Positions 23,589 to 35,126 are shown, counted from the stretch's first letter. The stretch is DNA of 64,000 nucleotides from Breviolum minutum Mf 1.05b.01 (GCA_000507305.1 DF239278.1:182365-246364), one strand, 5' to 3'. The notes: generated from the sequence alone by a model not told the origin. Numbers and translations: made by a program.

Positions 23589-23755
23589 AAAAACAATTCA
23601 GGCAATCAATACGCCCTTGCTCTTTGGTAGGCATTTTGCCTCAAGAGCCCAGGGTTGAACAAGACCTTGATGGTCGAAACCGGTTCTCGTATAGTGGCTC
23701 TTTGGTAGAAAAGCTTGCTTGTGAGTCTGCGGCTTGACACTCTTACCCATTGAAG
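23589..23755 (+). repeat. Right direct repeat (pseudo-LTR) of the Penelope-like element
   Basis: Identical over 167 bp to 20076-20242. It begins 48 bp after the end of the RT frame. The hairpin is at 23657-23686. Sequence after CATTGAAG differs from that after the left copy, fixing the 3' edge at 23755. Confidence 0.95.
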
Positions 23756-25093
23756 AAGAACTCATGGATCAATAGCGTATATACAACTAGTAACTAGAGT
23801 CAACAGCTAGCTACATCAACATACACCAGCTTTTTATCCGCAGGATTTGTCCAACTGTCCAACTGCTCCATTGTAGCGTTTTTGTCCAGGACATTTGAGG
23901 GACATCATTCGCAAGACTTGGGGCAGTGAGCGTTTTTTGCAGACTCCTTTTGGGCCAGTTCTTCTGCGGGCTCCTTGGCAGGTGAAACGGTGATGAAGCA
24001 ATTTGTGGTGGAAAGCCTAAAGCCAAACTACATAATGTGTATATGTAGATATATGATATATATATAGCTATATTATATCTGCAAATGTATATATATATAT
24101 TCATGTGCATTTTTAAAGATTTGTTTGAGTTTGCCATTTCGTCATTGTAACATAGCTTTACTAGCAACTATCTACAGCAGTAGGCTTTGTGCATGCTCAA
24201 AGTTCTTTTGTTTAAACCAGGCTTCTCACATGTATGAAATTTGTGATCAGGTTCCTCCTCTCTTGATTGCACTCCCCCGCCGAGTTTTGTTCCTCCAATG
24301 CATTCCAACATGTTTGCTAAGTCATGCTTCTGGGCAATTTATAGCGACCGTTCACCGGCGGTTGGTCACCCCAAAAGGTAGTGATTGTAAGGGATTCCTA
24401 CAGAAAACGGCCTTAGGGATTTATAATAAATTGCCCAGATGCTTGAAAGTGCTATAACACTGAGTTTGGCGCCATCCATTTCGCCGGGAAGAAATAACTT
24501 CTGTATCGAATCTGGCTTCCACTCGCTGGATTTTTTACTTGCATGTGCAACTGTCTTGCAATACTTCGAATATCCCAGCAGCAAAACGATCCAAGATTTA
24601 CTGGAACCACTGGGTGATTTTGATGGTCCAGGATCGTTGCAGTTTATCATTATGTAATTTTTTTTGTTTGGATGCTTTTGAGATTCCGCACGAGTTCTCG
24701 AAATCGTCCAAATGGTAGTAGAAATTGCGACTTCTCTAAGTATACTCAGGATGGTGAGTATAGCACCAATCTGAGGGTTTTCTCTATAAAAAAACTGGGT
24801 GGGAGGATATCCTCCTTCTCCAGCATAGGGTTTTCTGATCATATTGTTGCCTGAGTGTCGAAGTATGCATTAACCTGAGATCATCTCTCAGCACTTGCTT
24901 TAATTTTAACACAATAGAACAATCCACCAATCTACGATGATTTGACGCACAAACCAATCCTGAAGATCGAGAATCCATCTACAGTTTTCACAGTTTTCAA
25001 AGGCAGGGACACAAAATTCCCAGTTGTTGATTTCAACTGACACATACTGATCCACATGTGCTTAGAACAAGCCATTGTCTTTACCTTAAACAG
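23756..25093. other. No gene recognised; contains an inverted-repeat element
   Basis: No convincing exon was found. An inverted-repeat element lies at 24329-24441 (CTGGGCAATTTATA paired with TATAATAAATTGCCCAG); a related, less symmetrical copy of its right half occurs at 38075-38142. The N-terminal exon(s) of the downstream glycosyltransferase gene may be hidden here. Confidence 0.5.
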
Positions 25094-25226
25094 CGACGAG
25101 GAGCTGCCTCTGAAAACATGGAGGGATGTCACCGTGACCCGTCACCACAAGAGGTCCTATTTTTTCTGGGATCTGGCGATGCTGCAACAGCTGAACAGCA
25201 GGAGCTGCGCGACATCGTGCACCTCG
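25094..25226 (+). CDS. GT31-like gene, first recognised exon
   Basis: Acceptor AAACAG at 25088-25093. The frame reads RRGAASENMEGCHRDPSPQE and VLFFLGSGDAATAEQQELRD, then IVHL. The hydrophobic FFLG strand followed by an E/LxxE helix and D-I is the usual start of the GT31 catalytic domain. A GC donor (25227-25228) is proposed because the frame hits a stop two codons later. Confidence 0.6.
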
Positions 25227-28200
25227 GCGCTTGACGCAACGCGAAAAAAATTGCTAGTGTGTAAGGGCCTCAACATACATGGGGAACCTTATGGCCCCAC
25301 AAAAATGTGTAAAACACCATGTCTAGCCCAAAATAAGTATCAACATATTATGAATGAGAAGAGCTACACATTTTATCTTCTTCATTTTGATTCAATGTTT
25401 TGGAAACATCAAAAAGCACAGTCGAGTCAATTAGATATTTACTCGTACCTTTTGCGCAATTTGTATCTGGATTGTAAGGGCGAACCTTATAATAAAAGAT
25501 AGGCAGCACTTGCTAACAACACTCCTTTATTTGTCTTCGATCAGTATGTTTATTTCCTGGTATTGAAAAGCATAGTGTAGGAGAGAAAGCGAAAATTGTC
25601 CACATGAATGAACACATGATTTTCAACAAGCATGAAATGCATTTGCTTCTATTGAAAAAGCATGTTGTAGGAGATAAAGCGCAGAATTACCATATTCAAG
25701 CAACGGAAAAGATATGCGACGCGCCAAACGGGAACAGATCGTCTCCCAAGTAATTTTTTTCAACGGTCCATGGACCTGCAGAAGCAGGTCCACCATAGCC
25801 ATTTAACAGCAGCCGACCCCAAGGCTGCTTCCTGATCTGCAAGAAGACTTCAGTGACTTGGCTCAGCCTGAAGGACGCTGGGAAAGTTATTTTGTTCAAA
25901 AAGAGGCCACTTCAAAGGGCCCAGCAACTAGGGAATATTGGGTGGTGGTTGAACCAATGATGTTTTTTTTTGTTTTCACATTTTTTCAAATAACATCTAA
26001 TGGTAACTTGATGGTTTGGTGCCCATGTGGTTTGGGATTCGGTGATAGGGGGTGCCTCTAAAATCGAATCCCAAACCCTCCCTTTCATCAGGGGAACCTC
26101 CGGAATCCAAAGTACCGGGACCCAGCTCCCACCAATTTACCACTAGCTGACCATTGATATCTTTCCAAATATCCTCACACTGAACCCCAAAAAGTTGGTG
26201 CTTTTGTCGATGAAAATCATGGATTTTTTTTTGCAAGGCCATTTTTTTCAGGAGAGAAGTTTAAGCAGAGAAAAAAAATACAGGTGACATGCTGGGCATG
26301 CAAAGATCTGCTTATTTTTTTGGGGGGGTTTCCTTGACACCTTCTTGGCAGCACTAGGTGTCATTTGGTTGAAGACTGCTGCTATCCTGAAGTTTGGTGC
26401 TGACCTCTTCAAGGGCAAGGTGAGGGAGGAATGGGGGGCAGCTGATTTGTAGGCCTAAGTAAGCTTAGTTCTAACATGAGAACAACCAAACTGACCTCCC
26501 AAAGTTTAATAAATGGAACTTGAAAATGGTACCCTTAAATAGGAGATTGATGGCTTTGGAAAAACCCATCATTCAGATGTGTGTTCCAGCCATCAAACTC
26601 GGGGAGTTTAGGAATCCGACTTTTCTAGGTGGATTCCTACGAGTTTACCCTGACCTGGGCCCTGACATGGCCCTTGCCAGCGAGGAAACGTTTGCCTGAT
26701 GCCCGCCAAAAGCCAATTAAGGAGGTGGAACAACCTTTTATGTATGTGTATTTATATTGCTTTCCCCTACTTTCATGTTGCTTAAGTACTAATTCTGTTT
26801 ACTAGTACTAGCCACATGTTAGAGATGAAAGATGGACCCTTGCTCTGGTTTTTTCACCAAATGATCATGTTTTCACCGCACAGGTGTATTTCATCTACAT
26901 TTCATACAGCTCCCGGACCGGATCAATTCACAGCAGAATATTTCCAGAAAGAAACCTCATGAGTTCAACAGAAGAAATTCCTTCACAAGTGCCACTTGAT
27001 TCAGGTGTAGTGAGGTTTGTGGGCATGGCCAGATGCCCCGACATACAGATCGTTAATATCTTTTAATAATATCAGCCTCTTGTATTTTTTTCACACAGCG
27101 TTTGCCCTTTAAAAACACCTTCCGTCAAAAAATGACCCACCGCACACCATGTACCCTCCAGGGGAACTATGTAATATATCCCACCTTGGGAATCCGGGAA
27201 ACTTCATTTTCAAATGTGCCATCCCGTCGGTGGGGGATGGATTACCACCACACAATTGGCTGTCCAGGGCGACTCCACCACCACTTCGTGTTTGGGCTGC
27301 AAGACGATGGCTGGAAGTAGATGAGTTTTCCTTTTTCAAGGAAACATGTTGAGCTTCCTTTTCCTAATTTTTCAGAGGGTTGCGGGAGGCAAGTAAATGT
27401 AGACAAGACAAAATGGACAAACGGATCAAACGTGTTTGGACATGTCATTTTTTAAGCAAATAATTACTTGAATATTGGGTTTATCAGATCCATGTGATGC
27501 ATATCATCCTAATATGTTTGCAGAGGTGCCCTCTTTCAAATTCAAGGATCCGGATGCGATCAGAAGTGACTACATAGGATAGCAGTTAAGTATTATATAT
27601 GTATTTACTGTATATATAAAAAGCTAGTTACATATATGATTATCTGTAGGAAACCGCTGAAATCATTAGGTGATAATTCATCCAAACGTTTTATTTTATT
27701 TCAGTATTTGCCATGCTTCTTTTCCATGTCGGTACAATTGTGGGTGCAGCAATCTCTTCGTAAATTCTCTATCTCTCTCCTTGCTATCAAACCGAATTCT
27801 TTTGGGCACTTTGAAGGAGGGAACCCCCATGGTTTTTTAAGGGGTGTGTGTGCTGACCATCATTGGTCAGGCAACGGCGCTTACGTTTTCTCATCAAATG
27901 CAACTCGTCGATGGGAAGTTGATGGGTTTTGGCTGGGATGCTTGGAGGATCATCCCATGACTTGTAAGTGGTACATAACCATGGCAACTGCAACCACAGT
28001 CCTCTCAGTCAAAGAAATTTTGAGAACCCTCCAACCATTTGACGCAGCCCCTTTCTCTCAACTGTGAGGTGACGATGATGCCTTTGTCGACATCGACACG
28101 GTGACAGTGAACTTGATGGCTAGTGCGCCAGTCGGAGCGATTCCGGGTCAAAGTGTGTTGGGTCAAGACAGGTTTTTGCTTCAAGTACACCCTCCATGGA

Positions 28201-31200
28201 AGTAACATATCCTTTTCCCGAGGCACTTTTGAAGATGATTTTCTTTCCCCAGGTGGGATATGTTAGTTAGTTCCTTGGAGGGTATCTGATTTTTATACAT
28301 TGGTTCTTTTGCTCAATGCATCAAGCTGAAATCACTGTAATCTGTTACCTAGTTGTATTTTATAAGCTTCCTGACCCTGGAGTACACCCCGGAAAACTAA
28401 CATGGAACCTGAAAATGAACCCCTGGAAGAGGAGATTCCTATTAGAAACCATCATTTTCAGGTTCCATGTTAGTTTTCGGGGGGGTACCATTCCTAGTGA
28501 TGAAATGAACCTCTGCTTTGACCGGACTTGCCATCGGGGCGAATTTTCCAACGAATGACTTACAGATCTTACAGGGGACAATACTCTACCGTTGATGCAC
28601 CTAATTTTCGCACGAATTCGGGGGTGATTACTATCTATATCACACAAAAAGCCTTTATACCAAGATTATTCCACCTGTCACTTGAGCATTGGGCATTGTG
28701 GATCACCCATTCACCCATTTTGAAGGACCACCCAATAATTCTGTCGGCCCAGAAGCTTCAAAAGTCACAACTATCTACATGTTTTCCAAGATTTGATTTC
28801 CAATGGGATTTCATGAGACAATTCACTGGCTGGTGATGAGCAAATGAGCAAAGAATGGCCATTTGCCGCCAAATAACGAGCAAATGAGACAATTGGCTGG
28901 GGGGGGGTGGTTCGCACCAGCCAGTTCAACCAAACTCACCTTAGATAATCCAATTGAGTACGTAGTTCTAGGACCAATGTTTTGAATCTTTCAATGAACC
29001 ACACCTGGCCACTTTTTTTCGCAGGACTTCTTTGGGGACATGTTTCTTGGACTTGTTGGTTCACGCCGGAGTTTTCCATGGAGAGACTTGGAGTCGTTGT
29101 TGGTCAATGGGACCAGTCCGGTATATTTACCAACGAATTTTCCGTAAAAATCAAGAAATCCATGGATCGGTAAATATACCAAAAACATGGGGGAAAAAAC
29201 GCCAGTCTTTACTCATCATACAACTTTCAAAAGTGTCAAACTTATTTTCTAGCAGAGGGATTTGCATGGGAATTGCATGGCTCTTCAATGTGCAAATTCC
29301 ATGCTTTCCCTCAAGTAGGCACCCAGTGGTGGGTACCATGTGGATACCTGAAATTGGAAGAAACACCGAAACACCGCCAAAAGTTGCCAAATGGCATCTT
29401 CAGCTTCTGAGACGTTCCCTTCAAAACGTCTTCCATCTCGGTCAAGCGAGTTTTGTAAAGAAGGTATAGACACAGATGCACCGAAAGCTGGGGAAGGTTT
29501 TGAAGCTATATCACAAGAAAGCTGATTTAAGTGGCTTACCAGTCCCAAAAGGCAGGATGCAATCTTACTAACTAGAGTTGCTCGGGTGTGTGTGACATCA
29601 CACCAGTACTAAGGTAGCCCCGGTGTACCCTAACCTGGCTTCGATCCAAACACGGGTCATTTGAGTCGTACAGGGGAGGTGCACACGTATAACATAGATT
29701 AACATAAAGTTTTATAGGGCTTATCACAAACAACTCTTTTTGGATCTCTATCAACCTATCAACCTATCAACCTCTCAACCTCTCAACCTATCAACAAACT
29801 GGGATTTCATGGAATGTGAGAAGGGTTAGCCAGTGGTTAGTTGGTGTTAGATGAGTGGTGGAGCATATCCTTAGAAAAGCCCTAAGAAAGGGATGATCAC
29901 TCAGAGATTTGCCCAGAATACGCAAACAAAAACAGCAACCAACCTTAACTCACCAACTAACTTTTTGGTTGATCATGATTGTCCCTTCTGACATTCCTTG
30001 GAACATCCTCGTTAGTTGGTGATTAACGATTACGATCCACAAGTCAGATTCCCTTTTGAAATCGGTATTTGCTCACCAGCAAACAACCACCAACGAACCA
30101 ACTGGCTCCCAGTTCCGCGAGGTTATGGCTCTGGTCGAACCTAATCGCATCTCGATGGACAAGTACTTCGTCCCCCACGAGGCATCAAACCGATTGGGTT
30201 TATGTGGAGTGAAGTAGGACCGGATGAAATCTGTTTTTGGAGAAGTACGGCAATCAGTTCGTCATTAAGCAGAACATCTGCATTCTGTGAGTATGTATGA
30301 GATAAATTTAATAATATATATTACAATTAAATTACATGTCTGAGATAGATTGAGATGACCACCAAGTTCGCTAGTTTTATGTGGTGTTTCTTCCCTTGGT
30401 GACGTATAAATCATGGAATCAGGGTGATGACGCAACCTCATGGATGGAAGTGTTTCTAGACTGAGGATTTTGTTGAAGGAAACTCTGACTCACTTGCATC
30501 CAAACTTGAAGAAAAGATATGCATGGTGATGTGTGGGGATGCCCTTTGCCGGAGGTTTATCTTGAACCGTGACTTGGAAGCAGATGATTGTCGTATGGTG
30601 AGCAAGTGTGAAACGATAAGGGGGATAAACTACACGAGACAAACTTGATTAGTAGCTCCTTGGGGCCGCTTGTTTTTGCCCCAGCAGCAGCGGTCGATGT
30701 TGCGCAGTGGGGTGGGAATGGACACCCCCAATTCCCATAATTCCTTTTCCAAACGATCATAAATCATAAACCATCATTTTTAGAGTCCATATATATAGGT
30801 TTTCCTGGCGTAGAGCCTATCCCATTCGCGGCAGGGAAAAAAAACATACCATTGTTGGCGAAATTGACCCAATCACCCCAGCTGCCAGATATATTCTCTG
30901 CCCGTTTGGAAAGCTGGGTTGTTCGGGGTTTGTTCCAAAGGTGTCAGTGTTGGCGTACGATTTTTTACATCGGAAATAAAGGCGGTACCTCCCAGAAGAA
31001 GGCCTCCTAACAGCCCAGTAAGCCATTGTTTAGGACTACTTCGTGGTTTTGGCTTCCTAAATCCCAGATGTTCCATGGGACTAGAATATTTTTACCTACA
31101 TTTACTATATATGTATGGCAAATGGAAGTAAATATCCCCCATACATGGAGCATATGGGAATCATCAGTTTGAAATTTACGACAATGTTACCCTAACACTT

Positions 31201-31756
31201 ACTTGGCCAGCAAAACCTAGCCACGTTACAAGCCACTACTGCCGAGGTATTACCCTCCCTATGCCCGTGGCATGGCCTATGCCTTATCGGAAGATGTGGT
31301 CATCCCCTTGGGTACGGCCTTGGCTGAAGGACGATTGGAACCCTTTCCCTACAGGGAAGATGTCTCCGTGGGCCTCTTGGTGTGAGTCTTTACCAGATGG
31401 GGATGTTGTTGGTGTCTACGGGCAACACCCTAAACTGCCAGATAGGGGGTTTGGAAGATGACTTGAGATTAGCCTTTACTGTCGGACGCACGCCTTTTTG
31501 AGATGGCGTTGCTACACTTTTTGGACACTCAATTGATTATGATATAAATGACGTTGATCAGATTCATCTCAACTGCTTCAGTACTCAAACGCCGGCAACA
31601 AGAATCATTCAACAATGTGTTTTGTATTCAGTCAGTGCTTCCATGCCGGTTGTTTTCTTCCACAACGGCAAAGAGTTCAAGTTAAAAGTTCAGAAGGCTA
31701 AGCTTTCCATTGCTCTTTTCCTGAGGGTCGCCAAAAATTTTCATCCATTGACTTAG
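25094..31756 (+). CDS. Spliced beta-1,3-galactosyltransferase-like gene (GT31)
   Basis: Exons in order match the GT31 fold: 25094-25226 (EVLFFLGSGDAATAEQQELR, DIVHLG), possibly 25828-25856 (LQEDFSDL), 26358-26419 (WLKTAAILKFGADL), 28069-28184 (DDDAFVDIDTV, the metal-binding DxD), 30113-30197 (NRISMDKYFVPHEASNR), 31247-31381 (YYPPYARGMAYALSEDVVIP and EDVSVGLLV) and an open stretch to a stop at 31756. YPPYxxGxxYxLS and EDVxVG are hallmark motifs. The enzyme would transfer galactose or a similar sugar in the Golgi lumen. The N-terminal membrane anchor was not found. Donors are GC (25227), GT (26420) and GT (28185); the junction between the last two core exons is not resolved. Long introns carry MITE-like elements. 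Confidence 0.75.
26000..26150. mobile_element. Inverted-repeat element, family F
   Basis: The left end TGGTAACTTGATGGTTTGG pairs imperfectly with the right end (CCCACCAATTTACCA). The core has GGAACCTCCGGAATCCAAAG. Two relatives occur at 40565-40690 and 47815-47902, sharing GGATCCCAGGAATCCA and ACCACCA. Confidence 0.6.
26358..26419 (+). CDS. GT31-like gene, LKTAAILKFG exon
   Basis: A 62-bp exon between CTAG (26354-26357) and GTGAGG (26420) reads VIWLKTAAILKFGADLFKGK. It fits the family's LTxKTxxxLxW helix that precedes the DxD strand. Confidence 0.6.
28069..28184 (+). CDS. GT31-like gene, DDD (metal-binding) exon
   Basis: Starts after TGTGAG and reads DDDAFVDIDTVTVNLMASAP then GQSVLGQDRFLLQ. 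The Asp-Asp-Asp-x-Phe-Val box binds the Mn-nucleotide sugar in GT31 enzymes. The exon ends CTTCAA and is followed directly by a family-D inverted-repeat element whose first bases GTACAC supply the donor. Confidence 0.75.
28185..28284. mobile_element. TA-flanked inverted-repeat element, family D, abutting the DDD exon
   Basis: Starts TACACCCTCCATGGAAGTAA and ends GTTAGTTCCTTGGAGGGTA, with ACATATCC/GGATATGT inside. Relatives are at 27148-27250 (decayed), 48300-48392, 51671-51770 and 61569-61803. The CCCTCC termini and TA flanks resemble Stowaway-type MITEs. Confidence 0.75.
28382..28488. mobile_element. TA-flanked inverted-repeat element, family C
   Basis: Nearly perfect palindrome: TACACCCCGGAAAACTAACA with GGAACCTGAAAATGA, then TCATTTTCAGGTTCCATG and TTAGTTTTCGGGGGGGTA. 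Other copies lie at 33444-33557, 44981-45086, 58022-58127 and 61582-61704. It has no coding capacity. Confidence 0.8.
29748..29795. repeat. Octamer tandem repeat CTATCAAC/CTCTCAAC
   Basis: Six units of eight bases, alternating CTATCAAC and CTCTCAAC. The tract lies in the long GT31 intron upstream of the KYFVPHEA exon. Confidence 0.9.
30113..30197 (+). CDS. GT31-like gene, KYFVPHEA exon
   Basis: After CCCAG the frame reads FREVMALVEPNRISMDKYFV then PHEASNRL. In GT31 proteins an R....KWYVP.E.Y segment lies just before YPPY. The 3' end is near a G|GTTTATG sequence, but simple joining to 31247 does not keep frame, so the end or a small intervening exon is uncertain. Confidence 0.55.
31247..31381 (+). 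CDS. GT31-like gene, YPPY...EDVSVG exon
   Basis: Reads YYPPYARGMAYALSEDVVIP, LGTALAEGRLEPFPYR and EDVSVGLLV. Both hallmark motifs of beta-1,3-galactosyltransferases, YPPYxxGxGYxLS and EDVxxG (catalytic base region), are intact. A consensus GTGAGT donor begins at 31382. Confidence 0.8.
31510..31756 (+). CDS. Possible terminal exon of the GT31-like gene
   Basis: An 82-codon open stretch without its own ATG reads VATLFGHSIDYDINDVDQIH then LNCFSTQTPATRIIQQCVLY and ends FHPLT plus TAG. The codon mix looks protein-like and the place fits the C-terminus of a galactosyltransferase, but there is no diagnostic motif. After the single TAG the same frame stays open for about 50 more codons (EKFPDQGLYILELAKRGEAP), which could be another exon. 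Confidence 0.4.
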
Positions 31757-32878
31757 CGAGAAAAGTTTCCAGACCAAGGTTTGTATATCTTGGAGTTAGC
31801 CAAACGTGGAGAGGCGCCGTGTCGCAAGCATTTCTTGATGTTGATGCATCAAGAAAAGGCGCAAGAAATATGTAAATACCAATGGTTTACTGTGTACAGT
31901 TACATGAATTTGTATTATCTATCCTAGTCACTGGATTTTTTGTAGGTTTTGCAGCCTGTTCCGAAGCAAACCAAACAAACTCAAATCATGGTATCCTTTG
32001 CAGCCATCAGAGGTGCGTGTGGTGCCACATCAACGCAAAGATGCCATGCCACTGGACAGTTTGGGGGTGAAGTTGACGAAGGGATTCATCATGATTCATC
32101 CACAAACAACTGCGGTAGTTGTCCTAGCTATTCAGAATTTTAATATTTAATATGGATATATTTGTAGTTTGAGTATATATAAAAACATCAGGATTGATTA
32201 TTATAGATTTGCTTGTGTATATGAGTATATTTTGTGGTTATACACTACTCACCATTTATTTGTACATTTCCTGGAACATGATGACTTGGCTATGACCCAA
32301 AACAGCGCTACTGTCAGACATTTCACCAGAAACGTTTGGGTAGGGGACGGTGAAGTCCGGGAATTCGGACCACAAAATGCCACTGGATTCGTGTTGGAAA
32401 TCCGGTGGGTTTTATAGAGTCCGTGTTTCCAGGGTGTTGAGGCATGAACTGTGTTTTCGGGACATGAATTCCAGATAACATGTTTTTGCAAGATTATAAG
32501 CAGCTGATTCATGATTAACAAATGATCTAAGATATTGTACTCGTAAGATATCACCACTCACAGTATCTTATATTTACTAATGACATCTAGTAAATCTGCA
32601 ACATGTACATATTACATCACACTTCCAACACACTTGGGCACATCTTGGCCCAAGCCTTCAAGCCTTGAAGCCATAGGACTTTGAAGAACACTGTGGTGGA
32701 AGTCTCCATGGTGGTGTGCCGTTGATGGTGATGCATCGAACCTTGGTTGGTGTCCACTCCAGATGCTGCATGGTTTTGTTTCCATGGTCCATGGGTGATG
32801 GAATGCGTGTTTTTGACGCATATATATATATATACATACAGTATTTCATATAGATATATGTCACACACACAGAGACAG

Positions 32879-32909
<31 letters not shown>

Positions 32910-34425
32910 CACACTGTGAATCTACACTGTACAATGTGAGTGTACATTGGGATACGAAGTAAAAACCTTCAAACCATGTGTCGACACCCACAGCTACCAT
33001 GTCCTATGACAGTCGTGATGGATGACCATGAACCATGATGGCAACCCGGCAAGGGCAACTTTGATCAAGGTGGTTGGATCCATATTCTTTACAAGTGGGG
33101 CATACCAAATCCGCGAAACAAAAAACACCAAAAACATCAGGCTTGTTAAACGCTTCAAAACCATAAGACCCTCATATTTACAGAAACAGGAAATCAATCC
33201 CAAAGATCTCCAGCTGCCACGAACTTGGGTTTTGATTTCCAAAACCGCTGCCACGAAGCAACTGGTGCGAGGGTTTGCCGTTTTTTTTGTTACCTTGGCA
33301 CCTTTTTTGCTCGTTTTATTTATGGTTTTCCCGGAGGAGAGGTCCAATCCACGGCAGCAGATGCATCAAAGGTTGGCCAAAGGTCATCACTGAACAAAAC
33401 GAAGAAACGGGACCCGACCTGATGGGTTTTTTTTGGGAGGGGTTTACACCCCCGAACACTAACGGCTGGAACCTAAAAATGATCGGTTTTTCCATAGGAA
33501 TGGAACCTCTTCCAGGGGCTCAGGCTTCAGGTTCCAGCCGTTCGTTTTCGGGGGTTCCAAGTAGCTGAAAAAAGAGTTGCTATCCTCAGGTTTTTGTTAG
33601 GCCCTCCCACCTAACTAACAGCTTGGAATTTCGATATACAAAACCATTTGGGGGACTTCAGAGAGGTGGTTTCAGAAAGGTGTAACGATGGATTAGTAGG
33701 TCAAACATATATCTGAACCAAGGTATATTGAGATTTTCACCTACTTGCTGATTGATTTGATTTCTGATTTCTAAGAAAACTCAGCATCTCAACAGCTGTC
33801 AAACCCTGAGGATTTCACCCTGAGACTGCTCCATGTTTGTGGCGCTTGATTCAGGACGGGACGGACGGGACGGACTGCCTGCCGTGAAACAAAGTCACCG
33901 CGGGGGCATAGGAATCCAGTCAGTCTCAAAGAGAGCATCGAGATAAACTTAAAGAATTGATCTCTTAAGATCTCTTAAGTATGTTCACTGCATGTGATAA
34001 TTTGATTTATATAGTCTAGAAATTGTGTCACATCTTTTCATTATGAAGAATTTACAACTTTAAAACTTCAATGGTTATGCATATGTGTATGTGGATCTTA
34101 CATGTATTATTTGTCGATTTTAATGTCAACCACACGTTAATCACTCGAAGTCTCCAGTGCAGCTGGATGATTTTTCCACATCAAATTTGTATAGATCCTG
34201 GAGCAAAACGGCTCGTCAAGGCTCACATGAAAATGGCTTGCAAACGGAATGGTGTGTGCCTCAAACTTTTCCATTCCAGTATAAATACATACACAAGTAC
34301 GAAGTGTGAACCTTGTGAGTTAAATTCCATTTTCTACAGGAGATACTTATCATACATTTATATACACATATTTAGATATACATATGACATAGGTGTTTTG
34401 CATAACTATTGGCACATCCCCCAAA
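31757..34425 (+). other. Gene-poor stretch with possible exons
   Basis: Three plus-strand segments look protein-like: 31950-32140 after TTTTGCAG (PLQPSEVRVVPHQRKDAMPL), 32282-32418 (NSATVRHFTRNVWVGDGEVR), and 33022-33393, an ATG-started frame of 123 codons that ends with a hydrophobic segment (GFAVFFVTLAPFLLVLFMVF). None belongs to a family I recognise. A family C element is at 33444-33557. Confidence 0.3.
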
Positions 34426-34630
34426 TACTGTTGATGGTTCAGAAATCCGGCTAACCAGTTGATGTGGAGAACATCCCATGTTTCATAGGGTTTCGTATGT
34501 AAACAGGTGGTTTTTAGGATTTCTTCCATCAACAGCATCTTAAATTTCACCTGAAATGTCCGAGTTGTCTTTGGAACATCCAGGGATATACATATGACAT
34601 AGGTGTTTTGCATAACTATTGGCATATCCT
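34381..34630. repeat. 210-bp offset direct repeat spanning a family E element
   Basis: A stretch of about 40 bp starting GATATACATATGACATAGG (left copy from about 34373, right copy from about 34583) recurs with one mismatch at an offset of 210 bp. Between the copies lies a family E element (34426-34538: TACTGTTGATGG to CCATCAACAG). This may be a tandem duplication rather than a target duplication, given its length. Confidence 0.8.
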
Positions 34631-35126
34631 TACAAATATCACCACCTTTCTGCCTTTTTCAGGAACGGAGATCGCGTCCAGAGTTTGATGTTGACGATGT
34701 TGACTTTTGCCAATGCGCCATGACCAGGTTCCCGGTTGAACGGTTGAACGGTTGGCTGCAGAAACGATGACACATCGGTAAATGATTACTAGTTGCAGCA
34801 TCGAGAACAAGATCAGATTTGAAGTGAAACTAGAAATTAGTATTGCTTATATACATCATATTGAAAAACATATAGTCATCAAACTAGAAATGAGTTTCAA
34901 GATACAGTAGTACATATAACTAAGCATTACTGATCCCACCATGGCAGCTTGCATCTCCACAACAGTTGTGGTAGTTTACACTCACCACAGACATCCCACG
35001 GACCTCGTTGAACACGTTGCCAGGTCGAGCTTGGCTGAAGTTGACACAAAAAGGGGCCAAGAGGGCAGACAGAGATTTGTTTTTTGCATCCAGGGGAGCT
35101 GATGATGGGACTGTTTTGTTGGTTGA

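Larger units (their letters stand above)
20076..23755 (+). mobile_element. Penelope-like retroelement with identical 167-bp direct repeats
   Basis: Two identical direct repeats (20076-20242 and 23589-23755, offset 3513 bp) flank a basic ORF1 and a reverse-transcriptase frame. The RT carries Penelope-type features: IDIKNLYPSI, GIATGIPPG, a RLVDDS catalytic box and FLDVQL followed by YRKPLNNYLYVP and a His-Pro. Direct repeats of this kind are the pseudo-LTRs usual in Penelope-like elements. No GIY-YIG endonuclease is seen downstream of the RT. The identical repeats argue for recent insertion, yet the RT is frameshifted about three times. Non-LTR and LTR elements are less likely given the thumb motif and the absence of integrase or protease. 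Confidence 0.8.

Noticed and set aside
20076..23755. Reading the direct repeats as LTRs of a Copia or Gypsy retrotransposon
   Set aside because: No protease, integrase, RNase H or tRNA primer site is seen, the repeats are only 167 bp and do not start TG or end CA, and the RT motifs are of Penelope type.
32994..33393. Overlapping open frames on both strands (117 codons minus, 123 codons plus)
   Set aside because: Only the plus one fits the direction of neighbouring genes; neither has a recognised domain, so it is listed only as a possible exon.
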